Of a stretch of 64,000 nucleotides of DNA, positions 36,869-48,726 are shown in pieces. Position 1 is the first letter of the stretch. Each line of letters begins with the position of its first letter. Source of the DNA: Adenanthera pavonina (Eukaryota; Streptophyta; Magnoliopsida; Fabales; Fabaceae). The stretch is from positions 34,216,001 through 34,280,000 of the forward strand of contig JAIVEN010000001.1 in NCBI GenBank assembly GCA_026686845.1, given 5' to 3'. Under the pieces are notes generated by a model. It was not told the DNA's origin, did not search any database, and was given only the letters and a program-made list of their open reading frames with translations. Position numbers and translations under genes: made by a program.

Positions 36869-39819
36869 TGTAACACCTTAAACTAGGACTCATTTTTCAT
36901 GTATGAGATCATTTTAGATGTCAAATATGCTTAAAGAGAAGCTTAAATCAATTTAATTTCGAAAATAGAATTTTCAATTTTCCCAGGTACTGTTCATTTG
37001 GCAATTTCTATTTTACCTGATGAATTTTGAAATTCATAACTAAATCTAAAAAAATCTTCTTGAGGTGATTTAAGTCTCTAAAAATATCTTAAAATATTTT
37101 ATACATTTGAAAAATATTAAACGGTAACTTCATTGGGCCAATTCATACAGTAAATTTTGTGAGCTTTTACTGTTCATTTGGTCATTTTTCTATCTTCCAG
37201 TTTTCTAACCTCAAATTTGAAAAAATTATATTTCATTCTATTCATGACCAAATCATACATACTCTATGTTCTTTGAAAGCTATATATGTCTACTTCTAAG
37301 AATATTTTGCTTATATATTTATTTCACTTACACAGGGCATAACATTAATTTAAATTGTGAAGGGTCATAATACTATTGTTATTGGGACAATTTTGGGAAA
37401 ACTTACGTGTCTCTTATTCTATAGCTCCAATCACTTTCAAATTAGTGGAATATGAATTTTAAGACACAAACCTTTTATACATATAAACCACTAAAATTTT
37501 TGGAGCTCTATACGATTTTATGTCATCTTTTGAAATTTCCGGTACTTAACTTTCAGTTTCCAGTTTTCCCAATATTATCCTATTCTGAACCCTAAATTTG
37601 AAAATTCACCATTAATTGTACACAACTCAAAATGGGGTGAATTATGTGTCATTTTAAAGCTTGTGATGTTCTCTAGCTGGTATAAAAATCCTAGAAACCT
37701 ATCCTCACATTAAGTATAGAATAAGGATGAACTAAGCAGACACATATGGAAAATGCCTAGTTTCAATCTATATTACAATTTGCTTGCCAAAACCCATGCA
37801 AATGAATTCATTTTGGCATGAAACTTGATAGAACATAACTTCATATCACAAGATCTAGAACTGGAAATTCTCATACCTTTTCTACAACATTAACATAATA
37901 TTCACTATTTTATAATTTCATACAAAAGCAAGACACCAATAACCATTCACATTATAACATAATGGCTTGCAACATCATCCACTCATCATTAGCTTCTTCA
38001 TGAAATTAGCTCCTTCCTTAGCCCTTTTTCCATTATTTTCCCTATCATGGTTAGTCATTAGGGGGGGGGGGGAGTGAGATTCAAAGAATCTTAGTAGTAA
38101 CAACCCATTCATACAATCATGTTATCACATAATTCATGGAAACATCAAGAAAACATCAAATTATTACTTGAAACTTTTAATGCCATACATTTCATAAAAA
38201 TTTTGGAAGAGTTTTATTTTAAAATTTGGATATCCAGAGGTCATAAACCTCATCAATCAACTCACCCATTCATCACAAATCATCACAAAGCATCATTATA
38301 TACATATGACATAGCAACAAGTTCATGAAATTCAAGTTTGATAACAATAAGTATAAATAGGCAAATTACTACCTTAATGTATTGCCTCCCTTTCCAAACT
38401 TTGTGCACCTATTCTTTTAGTTGCTTAAGCTTCCTTGAACCTATACATATCACCATTCAAGCCTTTTAGCCACTGGTTTCAAGAATTACACAACACCATA
38501 CACACTAAACCCTAACTTTTTCATTTAGCTTTCCTTTGAGTTTTTCTTGAGTCCAACACTTGTACTTGACTAATTTGGACCTAAGGAATCCATTTTTGGG
38601 GTCAAAAACATGAAATTATAACTCTAAGAATAACCCCTTTCTGGCCAAAATTCATAGAAAATAGGGGAAAATTGCTATACTTCATTATATAACAAATCAC
38701 TTCCATATTCATGCTTTGAATGTGTAGTCTAGCATTTTCCCTAAGTTTGATGGTTGGAAAACTCATTTTCTTGCTTAATCTTAGTTTGGTCAAAACCCTA
38801 AGAGGAAGAGGAAGAAAATATAATCCATAAATCATGCACCAAACCTTACTAATAGCAAGCTTGAAGTGGTAGGAAGCAACTTGCCAACTTGAGCTTTCAA
38901 CTTCCTCTTGTGTTCCCTCTTCTTCTTTCTCTCTTTCTCTCTTCTTTCTTGCGTTTTCTCCTCTATTTTTGGCTGCTGCTTGCTCGTGAAAATGCAGAGG
39001 AAAAAGGTAATTAAATGGTTAATTAGGTGGCTTAATGATGTGGCTTATCATGGTTAATCACCTAAACCAACTTTAGTTATTTTTTGGCCAAAAATTGAAC
39101 AACTTCTTGAAGAAGTTTTTCCAAAAAGTCAAGCTGCCCAAACTGCCCCATTTTCACACAGATAAGAATGCTTCAAGTGTCCAAGATTATTGTTCAATTT
39201 TTACTAGTCTAGATGTATCTTGAACCGGGTAATTTTTAACCGTACCGATAAAACTGCTTTTTATAGTAAATTAGCATTTTTGGGCTACAGGACTATTCTA
39301 AATTTATTTTTATATTTTCTTAATTATCCTGTTCTAAATGGTATCTGTGTATGACTCATATCCTATCCTAGTTTCTTTTTAACTGTTCCTGGGACCCACA
39401 ATTTACTTTATCGGTTTTAAGTTACTTTTGGATACTTGGCATTATTTCCTTATTCTTGAATATTAATCCTTCATACTATATACCGTTGAACTTCTCTCAT
39501 TGAAGGCTTCGTTCTGATAGTAATTTTACATATTTATAAAATTACCCCTGATCCAAGATTAAATTATAATTTTTGAAACTTTTAGGTCATTAGGTGTAAT
39601 TTTTCCAAAGCCTTTTTAACTTATTCTCCCCATATTTTAATTCTTTAGGGACATAAATGTCATTTTAATAATTTTTTAAGGGTAAAAATATAATTTATCA
39701 TTTTTCCATTCAATTAGGAAAAATGACCCATTTGTTCTTTTTCACACAAAATAGTGTATGACATTTTTTGCAAATTTCCTACATATTTCTAATTATTTTA
39801 ACTTTCTTAGGATGTTATA
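36869..39819 (-). repeat. Solo-LTR-like element 2 of the ~3-kb family
   Basis: An inverted copy of the family at 18588-21665. The left edge reads TGTAACACC (complement of the family end GGTGTTACA). The right edge reads GGATGTTATA, where the family would give GGATGTTACA. Flanking 5-mers are TTTTT and TATTT, one mismatch apart. At 2,951 bp it has no coding frame. The CT-rich block at 38910-38960 is the complement of the GAGAGAAGAAG zone of copy 1. A run of 12 G at 38061-38072 is unusual for this window. Confidence 0.75.
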
Positions 39820-41359
39820 TATTTTATATAGTATTAATAATCATAAATTTTTACCATTTTTATTACCCTTAGTTAAGCATTTTTAGTATTGAATTTTGAC
39901 TAATTTTGTGTGATTTAGATAATATTTATGTAATTAGCCTTAATTTGGAATAAATAAGAATTTTGAAATAATTTTTGGAAATTAAGCTTTAGTTTTAATT
40001 ATTTTTATCTTCCAAATTATTTCAATAATTTAATGTTTCTATTTAATAATTCTCAATGTGATTATGAGTCATTTGTGGTTTAATTATGATTAAAAAATGA
40101 TTAAAAATTGACCCATTCATGGGTACAATTGTTAAAGAGCTTTGAAAATTTATTTCTTAAGTTTTTATTTCCTTTATTTTTTATTATTTTGATTCATAAT
40201 TTTTCTCTAAATTGAACTTAAACTTTATCCCATGATTAATTTAATTTTCCTGAATCAAAATTTAATTTGATTTATGTTATAATTTATTTAATTGGAAACA
40301 TAATCTATCTGATGTAACATTTATTTATAGGTCATGGTCCATGGAGATTGAAATTTTGAAGGAGTATTTTAGTCATTAGATTGGAGGAATTTTATTAAAA
40401 TTTTATTTTCTCAACTTATTTTTTCTTCATCTTTAATTGTCCATTGTATCTATCTTTATTTTAATTGGTCCACATTTCACTTCCTTGCTTCATTTTCATT
40501 CAACCAAACGCACCTTAGGTCATTTTTTCTTTCTTGCGGTTGGTACCCATCCCTTAGGGTCAGTTTGGTATGTTGGAAGGGTTTTCGATGGAAAGGAAAT
40601 AGGAAAGAGAATGGGATTAAGAATGGGAATGAGATTTAAAAGTACGTTTAGTCTGAAAGAAAATTTTAATAGAATGCTTATTCAAATTTTGTTCATATGT
40701 GGGTACTTCTAACAGGAAGGGAAAGCATATTACTAAAAAGACTTTCACACCCTTGAATAAATTAATAAAAAATAAATTGATAAAACCAATTTGAAATGAC
40801 TATCAAACCATCACTGTACATCCTATCTTGCTCTCTCAAATCACTCAACTAGCATGAATGCATGGTGGACCTCATTGTTAAACAGCCTCGCACCTCACCA
40901 ACAAACCACCTCAAACCTTGTCACCATCATTCTTTGGTCAAAATCCTGTCATAGGAATTGGCTTTTTTGCAACCTTTGTCTACCATTGCCTCAATTTGCA
41001 AAATGAACCCTAGTAGGGCTATTCAATGTGTATGATTTACTACCTTATAAAATTTGATAAGATTCATCTTAATTTTGGAAATCTTATTGTATTTTTATCT
41101 CTTATTTTTGGTGATATGGCTTTCATGTCTCAATTCACTTTTGCTTACTATTGATCGGTCGATGTGTGTAGATTGGTGGGTGATTCTTTTTCTCTTGAAT
41201 ATGGCATCTATATGCCATTTAGTGTGATATGAACTTGTAGTATTTATTTGTATATTTTTCTATAATATCGCATGCACCTATTGCTCCAATTTTTTTTTTA
41301 ATTTCTTCTTTCTTCTTTTGTTGTTTAGTATTTGTTGATTTGGGATACTATTGAAATGA
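39820..41359. other. AT-rich intergenic sequence
   Basis: No gene recognised. Near 40555-40650 a stretch (TCAGTTTGGTATGTTGGAAG, then GGAAAGAGAATGGG repeats) resembles the left end of the MITE-like element at 27741, but no right end could be paired. Confidence 0.35.
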
Positions 41360-41706
41360 TATACTTTGATGGAATACGAGCTAAGCTTAATCGAGAGAAG
41401 GAGTTTAGATGAAATATTCAAGAGCTTGGAGGACTTGGAATTCATGAACAATTAGCTAGACAAGGAACCCAAGTATGGAACAAGAAAGATCCTTTGCAAG
41501 GAATGGATGGGCCTATGACAAGAGCAAGGACTAAGGCAATGAAGCAAGCTCTCAATAGATTGATTCAAGAAGTAATTGAACAAGAGCCCATCTACTTAGC
41601 TCAATTTTTAGCCCAAAAGGCTTCAAGAGGCATGTTCTTTATGGCTGGCATGCTAGAAATTGATCCAAACCCAACAAACAAAGCCCAAATAGAAGAACTC
41701 ACTTAA
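41360..41706 (+). pseudogene. Ty3/gypsy polyprotein C-terminal tail
   Basis: A frame ending with TAA at 41704-41706 contains DPLQGMDGPMTRARTKAMKQ and continues ALNRLIQEVIEQ. The motif GP(M/I)TR(A/S)R.K..K.AL is the usual C-terminal tail of plant Ty3/gypsy gag-pol polyproteins, after integrase. An upstream TGA (about 41410) cuts the frame, and no integrase or RT sequence is recognisable before it. The LTR-like sequence just downstream supports the assignment. Confidence 0.6.
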
Positions 41707-41719
41707 AGGAGCATGTGCC

Positions 41720-42310
41720 AAGCTTGTGACCATTTAAATGGTGTTCTTTTATTAAATAAATTAGCAATTTTTATTCTTTTATTATTTAATTCAGAAATAG
41801 GGCTTTGAGCATTAGTTTCCTATTTTGAATTTATTTGTGAGGATTTTATTCAGATTTTTTTTATTTCCTATTTTCTTTAGGAGTAGTGGCACCATCCTTT
41901 AGGATTGTTTAGAATTAATTGTTTCCTATTCTATCCCAAAAGAAGGTGCCTTTTTCAGTTCTAAATATTCCAGAATTAAGTCTAGGGTTTCTTTTGCTTC
42001 TTTTCTATAAATAAGGCATTATGTACCAAGAATTATGCAGATGAATGAACAGTATGAATTTCTATTATTTTCTGTGAGTTTTCTTGTTCTCTTGGTGAGC
42101 TTGAGAGACTCCTTGGCATATCAAAGAGAGTGGTCTTCTCTTTATAGTGTCTTTAGCTAAGGTTTCACGAAATAAGTTTTCTTGGGGTCTTGCTTATTGA
42201 CCAATAACTTCTATTTTTCTTATTCGAGTATTGTTCTTTGTTTATCTTTTCTATTTGTTTAACATGTTTTTGGTGTTTTGTCTCTTTGATCCTAGCACGA
42301 TCCTTACATT
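41720..42310 (+). repeat. Possible Ty3/gypsy 3' LTR remnant
   Basis: It directly follows the polyprotein tail and has an LTR-like layout: U3-like text, a TATA box (CTATAAATAAGG, about 42005-42016), then 'atgaatgaacag..gaatttctatt' and leader-like sequence ending near CCTTACA. Boundaries are not confirmed, because no second LTR is present. Confidence 0.4.
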
Positions 42311-43067
42311 TCCCAATTTGATTGAAGGTTTGTGAGACAAGTTCTACACGGGTTCTCTATCATACTTCATTTCATATATGATCTCAACTATAAGGATGTT
42401 GACAAATTGCTAAATCCCACATTTGTATTGATATTCTAAATTGAAGATAGTGATACGTAAGAGTCTATGTTAGTGGTAGAGCCACATACAAGTGATCATA
42501 GGAAAATATTCCCTCTCACTTTCACACAATTTATAAGTAGATGCCCTAAGGTTTTATACTTTACTTCCACCATCCTAGGTATTTTGAACCAATTTAATCA
42601 AATTTCTCACATATTTTAGTTCAAGAAATTATATATATGTATATATATATTAGTTAAGTCTTCCCTCCTTTGCGCTGAGTCCTATCTTCATTTGGTTTAA
42701 CATGTCTTGAAGGATACACATGTAAAAATTTACAAGAAGATGTCCTAAGCTACTTCTTTTTCTTGGTCAAAGAACATGATAGCCACTTTTACATAAACTG
42801 ATAAGTATAAATGCAACAAGTTGACTTTGGGAAGCAACGTAGAATTTTTCAGATTTAAAAGTTAACTTGTGGTTATATGTATAGCAATTTGTGTGATATT
42901 TTGAAGAAAGTAGATCTTTTCTTGCATAGATTTTCCTGTGTCTTTACATGGGTGAGAATAAATTTCAGCTTGTTTTAGAGGTATAATCTGTCATATGTGA
43001 TATATTGATTCGTATAGTTTGTATATGTGAATCATTGCATGTTTTTTGCTATTTGTTATGTAAGACC
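42311..43067. other. Intergenic sequence
   Basis: AT-rich, with a (TA)n tract near 42630-42650. No feature was identified. It may hold the 5' part of the Harbinger-related element that follows. Confidence 0.35.
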
Positions 43068-43781
43068 ATGGCTAGAGTGGGAAACTCAAAGTCGAAGATG
43101 CACATGTGGACTCCTGAGGAGGATGATTTGCTAATCAGGTGCTTGTTAGAGATCCATGATGGAGATTGAGATGTAAGAAACAATTTTAGCCTTGGATGGT
43201 TAAGCAAATTAAAGAAATTGTTGGATGTTAAACTTCCTGGAAGTGGGTTGAAAGTTAGTCCACACATTCAATCATGATTAAAGAGAAACAAATATAAGGA
43301 CTTGTAAATGATATGGTTTATGGTGAAAATAACCCTGGTTTTGGATGGGATCATGAGAGAAAGTATGTTGTTGCAAATGATGTAGTGTGGGATAACTATA
43401 TCAAAGTAAGTTATAATTATTAAAATGAGTCATATTGTTAATTGATATTTTCTTTTGTTAATAATGATTGGTTTGTGTTGTATATAAATCCACAAGGGAG
43501 CTCTATATTTGCATGCAAGTTCTTTTCCACACTTTGATGCTCTTTACAAAGTATATGAGGAATATAGAAGAATTGATAACAATCAACAGGTCTATGGTAA
43601 GGTTGTTCATGATCTAGAGCACTTATATGATGTACTTTTGAAGATTGAAGAACTTACTGATAGGGATTGACAAGAGGTTTATATGAAGATGGTTAGAGAC
43701 ATAGAGATGCATGCTACCTTCCCTAGTCTTCCACATAATGAGAAAGTTGAAGTGGTTTGCAAGCTTCTGCATTATGCTTGA
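43068..43781 (+). pseudogene. PIF/Harbinger ORF1-type Myb/SANT-like protein, copy A
   Basis: The ATG at 43068 opens KMHMWTPEEDDLLIRCLLE, the start of the Myb/SANT-like domain (Myb_DNA-bind_3 type) found in Harbinger ORF1 proteins and related plant L10-interacting MYB-like proteins. Next come LPGSGLKVSPHIQS and then, after a stop, NPGFGWDHERKYVVANDVVW. A 91-bp intron follows (43406-43496, GT..AG). Exon 2 has LHASSFPHFDALYKVYEEYR and a C-terminal tail. In-frame stops are TGA at about 43168 (GD*DVR), 43276 (HIQS*), 43668 (RD*QE) and 43779. Several fit C-to-T change at CGA or TGG. ORF1 proteins assist the transposase in DNA binding. This copy is non-functional and its element ends are not defined. 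Confidence 0.7.
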
Positions 43782-44088
43782 GCTTTTAGGTCCCCTCTTG
43801 GAATGATATCTTGTTGTAGCTGTTAGTTGTTAGTCATTTAGCTATGTATGAGGATATGGTAGGCAAATGTTTTGTTAATGAGACCATGGCTGATATATTA
43901 TGAACTATGTATGAAGATAAGGTATATATACTGCTAATGAGACTACGACTGACATATTATGAACTATGTATGAAGATATTTGTGTTAGTACTTTATTATG
44001 ACTTTTCTGTTTGGATTCTACTTTCTTTATTGTGATCTGTGATGGATTTCCAAGTGTCCCTAAACATGGAAGGTGAGTTTTAGAATTC

Positions 44089-44106
44089 CACTACTAGAAA
44101 AAAAAT
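44089..44106 (+). repeat. CACTA-like terminus CACTACTAGAAAAA
   Basis: A clean CACTACTAGAAAAA end with no matching inverted partner in the window, so it is a one-sided remnant or a truncated MITE. Confidence 0.4.
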
Positions 44107-44623
44107 GTTGAATAGAAGATATTTGTTTATGAGTTATGTCTTCTCGATCACTTTTATATAATCACAGCTTATAACTACAAGTATCAGTTTTAATATATTC
44201 ACAAGTTTAATGATTATCAATTTTAGTATAATCACAAGTTTAACGATTCAATACTTTAACTTTTTGGACGTTTGTATAACTGCAAGTATCATAGCATCAC
44301 TTAGTAGGTTGGATGTGATAAACAACGAAGGGAGGGAATCTTGGCACTTGTCCACCAGTGCTACATTGGTTCTCCCTTTTCTTTATCAGCATAATAGATA
44401 AGAAATCATTTTGTAATTTTTTTAAATAAATTCAAATTTGTAAATTAACTGAGTTAAAAAAATTGATAATTGATAAGAGAATTATAGATGATAAAATATG
44501 AATTATCATTATCTATTAATATATATATATGTACATGTTATAATCCAGACCAGGGTGAATCATTTATGAATCATAGAAAGTATGATTTATTTTTTAAATT
44601 TTCTATGGTGCACCCCTTGATAC

Positions 44624-44732
44624 TCACCCCTTGATTACGTTCATTCCAAGGGTGAAGAAAGAAGACAGTAATTGAATATATGCAATAATAAATCACCCCT
44701 TGATTACATTTATTCCAAGGGTTCAAACAGGC
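44624..44732. repeat. 66-bp repeat pair and Harbinger-like terminus
   Basis: CACCCCTTGATTAC followed by 'attccaagggt' occurs at about 44625-44653 and 44691-44720. The second copy runs into GGTTCAAACAGGCC, whose complement GGCCTGTTTGAACC resembles the GGCCTGTTTG termini of PIF/Harbinger elements. It would be the right end of an element lying to the left, possibly the one carrying ORF1 copy A. No left partner was found. Confidence 0.45.
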
Positions 44733-44788
44733 CATCATGTTCCACAACTAGATTTATGATGAAATTACTACCATAGACAATAAACCAA

Positions 44789-44837
44789 TTGTTCCAATTC
44801 AAAATTAAGAGTAGAACCAGATTTTGAATTGGAACAA
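44789..44837. repeat. Perfect 17-bp inverted repeat with 15-nt loop
   Basis: TTGTTCCAATTCAAAAT (44789-44805) is followed 15 nt later by its exact reverse complement (44821-44837). Confidence 0.85.
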
Positions 44838-44888
44838 ATCACTTCATTTCATGCTCATTGTTCCATATATACATACATATTCCATCTA

Positions 44889-45077
44889 ACAATTGCTAGC
44901 AACCAAAAACATGTACAAAAGTTTTGTTAGCATCTAAACCATAATGCTTAACAAATGCTAGCAACTAGAAATATCCATAAAAGACTTGCTAGCTAGCATG
45001 TAAACTACATTCCTAAAAATTGCTAGCATCCAAAAGCAAGTACAAGAGACTTGCTAGCACCTAAACCACATTCCTAA
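44889..45077. repeat. ~62-bp tandem repeat, three units
   Basis: Units begin near AATTGCTAGCAACCAAAA and contain 'gactTGCTAGCA..ctaaaccacattcctaa'. They start at about 44889, 44951 and 45016. TGCTAGCA is an 8-bp palindrome occurring about twice per unit. Confidence 0.75.
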
Positions 45078-45312
45078 CAATTACTACAACAAATCACAAA
45101 TCACTTCTATCTTCCCTTCATCTAGTAGACTGCTATGAACAACAATTAGTGACTCATTAGCATGTATCTTTTGATATGCTGCATGTCATTCTTTCAGAGT
45201 TATGCCTTGCAACTTTGACATTTCTCCAAACAAAGCCATTCTTTGCTCATCCAACATAGACTCTTGAGCCAGCATATATATATAGATAAGTTCCCAAGTT
45301 GTTTAAAACATT

Positions 45313-48300
45313 CTACATGTGATTACCCATGGTGTTCCACAGCTCTTTTAGAGCACCCACCATCAACTCATCCCGATCAAAATTGTTCCTCTTCCTCTTC
45401 CTTGAGCATGAGATATCACTTGTATTGGTGATTTCTTGTTTTGTGAATTGCTCTAGAGGGTCTATTTCTAGGTCCAAATCTACCTTTTCATCAGCTTCTT
45501 CAAGTTGAGTTTGATTGTTACCTTCATTGATGTCATCAACGAAATTATAGTCCGTGCATGCTTCTTTCCTTGTAGCTTTGTCTTTGCCAAACACTATGCA
45601 TAGAGAATCAAAAAGTGGGAATGATTTGTTCTGAAACTTTGTAGCATCCTTATGACTCTACATGTAAAATGACCAATATAAGAACATAACTTAATAACAT
45701 AAACAAAAATTAACAAATGAAAAAGTATTTAATGATACCTTCACATATTCATCCCACACAACATATCATACAAAGTAAACCATATTTTTTTAAGGGTTTC
45801 TATTCAAGATTGGATGTGAGGGTTTCCCTTTAACCTACATCTGGGTTTCTTGTTGTTATACCTTATACTTAGGCCCATTTTTTATGTATTAGACTCCATT
45901 CAAGTCCATTAATACATGATTAGAGACTTGATTACATGAAATAACTTAAACCAATTTTTTTCACTTTCAGGTACTATTCCTTTGGTAAATCTCATTTTAC
46001 TCGATGAACTTTGAAAATTCATAACTAAATCAAGAAAAATCATATTAAGGTAATTCAAGTCTCCAAAATAACTTAAAAGATTATCTGAAAAATATTGCAT
46101 AAGGTAAATACTTGACCAATTTGTATAGTAAATTCGTATAAACTTCACTGTAGTAATGATTAATTTCTGAAAATTCCTGATTCTAACACAATTTTGGAAA
46201 TTCATCATAATTCACACACAACTCCAATTTCAGTAATCTTTGTGTCTATGGAAATATATTCATGTGTAGCTTACAGCCATATAAAGTATTCATATATAAT
46301 ACATTAGAAGGTCCATATAATATATGTATTCTCCAATAGTGCTCAGAATGACCACTTACATCATTCAACTTTGTAAAATACACCTTAATATATACATACA
46401 TAGCCATTTTATGTCTCTACTTTGCATATTACATTATGTTAGATCTAGATAGACATTATTACATTCAAGTAGAGTCCTAAAATCATACACATCAGTTTTG
46501 CAAGATACTTCAAACAAAACACCAAGGAAAGCAAATTCATGTTAATGAGTAACCTGCTTCTCCTTTCCTTTTGCCTCTTGGGAAGTCTTGCCATAACTTG
46601 GATCTATAATGTTAGACATTTGAAAAGGGGTGAGATTCAAAAAATCTTAGTAACAACTACCATACTACTCATATATCATCATACATTGCAAACTTTCATG
46701 AAAATGCATTAAACTTTCATTTAAAGTCAATTGTGCACAAATAATTTTTAAAAATTTGGGCAGTATCTCCCCTTACAATATAGACATTTCTAGGGTAAAA
46801 TACCCTTCAAACAACACAACCAATCAATCCAATCCATCACAAAGCTTCATTTCAATCAACAAATATATCAAGTAGGCATAATGGCAACAATAACAATATA
46901 TATGCATAATAGGGTTAGTTAACTACCTTTGGACTTTCCAAACCTTTCCAAGCTTTGTACACTCTTTCTTTAATCTCCTAACACTTCTTGAAATCCTGTA
47001 ACAGCATAAAATAAGGTCATAATCCATTGGTTACATGACCTCATTCACAAAGTGTGCAATAAACCCTAAACTTTTCACTTTGATTTCCTTTGGGTTTTTA
47101 TTGTAGAACACACTTATTTCTACCATTATTAGACCCAAGAAATCCATTTTTGGAGCTAAAATCATAAAATTCCCTTCTTATATTGAATCTTAATCTAAAA
47201 ATTGCCCAAAAATAGAGAAAAATATCTACTCCTTCAATTTGCAAACTAAACACATATACATGCTTCTTGGAACCTATTCTTGCATTTTCTTATACTTTTT
47301 TGGCCATGGCTCCATTTTCTCTCTACTCTCTCTCTAGGCTGAAACTTTCAGAGCAGAAGAGAGAAAAAAATTCACCATGAAAAGCCTTCCAATCACAAGA
47401 GTACACACGAAGATGACCATAATAAGTTACCTTAGAAAGTTGAGAAACAAACTTTGCTTCTTGCTCGTGTTCTTTGCTTCAAAATTTTTATGCTTCTCTC
47501 CCTCTTCTTGCTTCGGTCTAGATACACAAAATAGAGAAGCTTGCTTAACTCAAGGACAAGAGGAAAGATATGAAATGAAGGAATAGTGTTACTTGGTTAA
47601 TTAACTAGTTTAGTTAACTCTTAAGCCTTACTTTATTAAAGCAATTAACATAATTCCATCGGTGTCCCCAATAAGCATTTCAGACGTGGTTCATTCTCAT
47701 TTTTGGATAAAAATTGCTTTAATAATTTTTATGGATCAATATATATCTTTTTCTGATTAAATTTATTCGTACCAATTAAATATTTTTGCTAAAATTGTCA
47801 TTAAATTGGTGTAGGATTATTCAAAAATTAATTTTGGTCCAAAATATTATCTTGATCCAAAATATATTTTAACAAGGTCCAATCACTATCCTTGACTCAT
47901 AATTCCTTTTTTCTGCTGTCTAAAATAATCTTTATTGGGTAAAATATCAACTATAAAACCTTAATGCTCAAAATAAATTATATTGATCTAAATAACTTTC
48001 AGACATTATTTCATTGGGCTTGGCTCATCAAGAGCTTCATTTTAACTATAATTTTTATATTTATAAAAATGCCCTTGATTTGGGGATAATTTATAATTTT
48101 TAAAATTTTTGGGTCATAATATGTAATTTTCCCCAAAATTCTTTGATTTTCCTTCATCACCCGCACACGTCCACGGCCTTTTTTTTCTTTTTTTTTTTCA
48201 AAGGAAAAATCATCATTTTCTCTTTTTTCTTTTCAACTAAGATAATTGACTTCTTTGCCCTTTTTCTTGTAAAACAGTGTATACTGGTTTTCACAAATAA

Positions 48301-48528
48301 TTTATAGATTTTAAAATATTGAGCTTTGAACATCCAGGAAAAATTCCAAGATGTTACACTTATTTTCCAACATTTTCTCTAGGTGGGGTAAAAACCTTGG
48401 TTTGCAATATATGAGCCTTCAACTTGAAGCTAAAAGAGGCACTCCACCAGCAATGAGTCCTCTTCTACAGTCCACACATGAGACTTTGGCTTCAAAGGGC
48501 CTTGAGATGTCGTCACCCAACTTAACAT
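45313..48528 (-). pseudogene. PIF/Harbinger ORF1-type protein, copy B, split by an LTR
   Basis: Minus strand. The ATG at 48528 leads to TTSQGPLKPKSHVWTVEEDS and LLVECLF, the first helix of the Myb/SANT-like domain, then GSYIANQGFYPT. The frame meets solo LTR 3 (45854-48358). Homology resumes at 45853 with KGNPHIQS, a stop, IETLKKIWFTLYDM, and then VVWDEYVK at a GT donor (about 45740). After an intron, exon 2 begins with a SHKDATKFQNKSFPLFDSL segment and continues to the stop at 45313, through an acidic linker and the CSRKRKRNN basic cluster. Copy B lacks the SGFGWD segment present in copy A. It lies downstream of the transposase on the same strand, so both probably belong to one element. Confidence 0.75.
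45854..48358 (-). repeat. Solo-LTR-like element 3 of the ~3-kb family
   Basis: An inverted family member of 2,505 bp. The left edge TGTTATACC corresponds to TGTAACACC in copy 2; the right edge is GATGTTACA. Flanking 5-mers are CTTGT (45849-45853) and CTTAT (48359-48363), one mismatch apart. It interrupts Harbinger ORF1 copy B, which gives independent proof of insertion because the host frame resumes on the other side. It is shorter than copies 1 and 2 through internal deletions. No coding content. Confidence 0.8.
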
Positions 48529-48726
48529 GCAAATAACCATTAGTGTAAGTTAAGGAACATAAATTCAAATCAAAATACAATTAAACCACATACAAGAAAT
48601 TATATAAGTCTAGGAACATAACATCAGATAACATCAACTAGCATCCATAGAAATGAAACGTACTTAAAGATATGATCCACACAAAATTACAATTAACACA
48701 CCCTTAAACTATGTATCTCCCCATTT
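48529..48726. other. Spacer between Harbinger transposase and ORF1
   Basis: About 200 bp of AT-rich sequence between the transposase stop (48727) and the ORF1 start (48528), both on the minus strand. Confidence 0.4.

Larger units (their letters stand above)
43782..45312. other. Harbinger-related non-coding sequence
   Basis: It lies between the two ORF1 pseudogenes. It contains a CACTA-like end, a 66-bp repeat pair, a GGCCTGTTTG-type terminus, a hairpin and a ~62-bp tandem repeat, each listed separately. No coding frame of note. Confidence 0.4.

Noticed and set aside
38061..38072. Run of 12 G as a G-quadruplex
   Set aside because: A single homopolymer without spaced G-tracts; a possible sequencing or slippage artefact.
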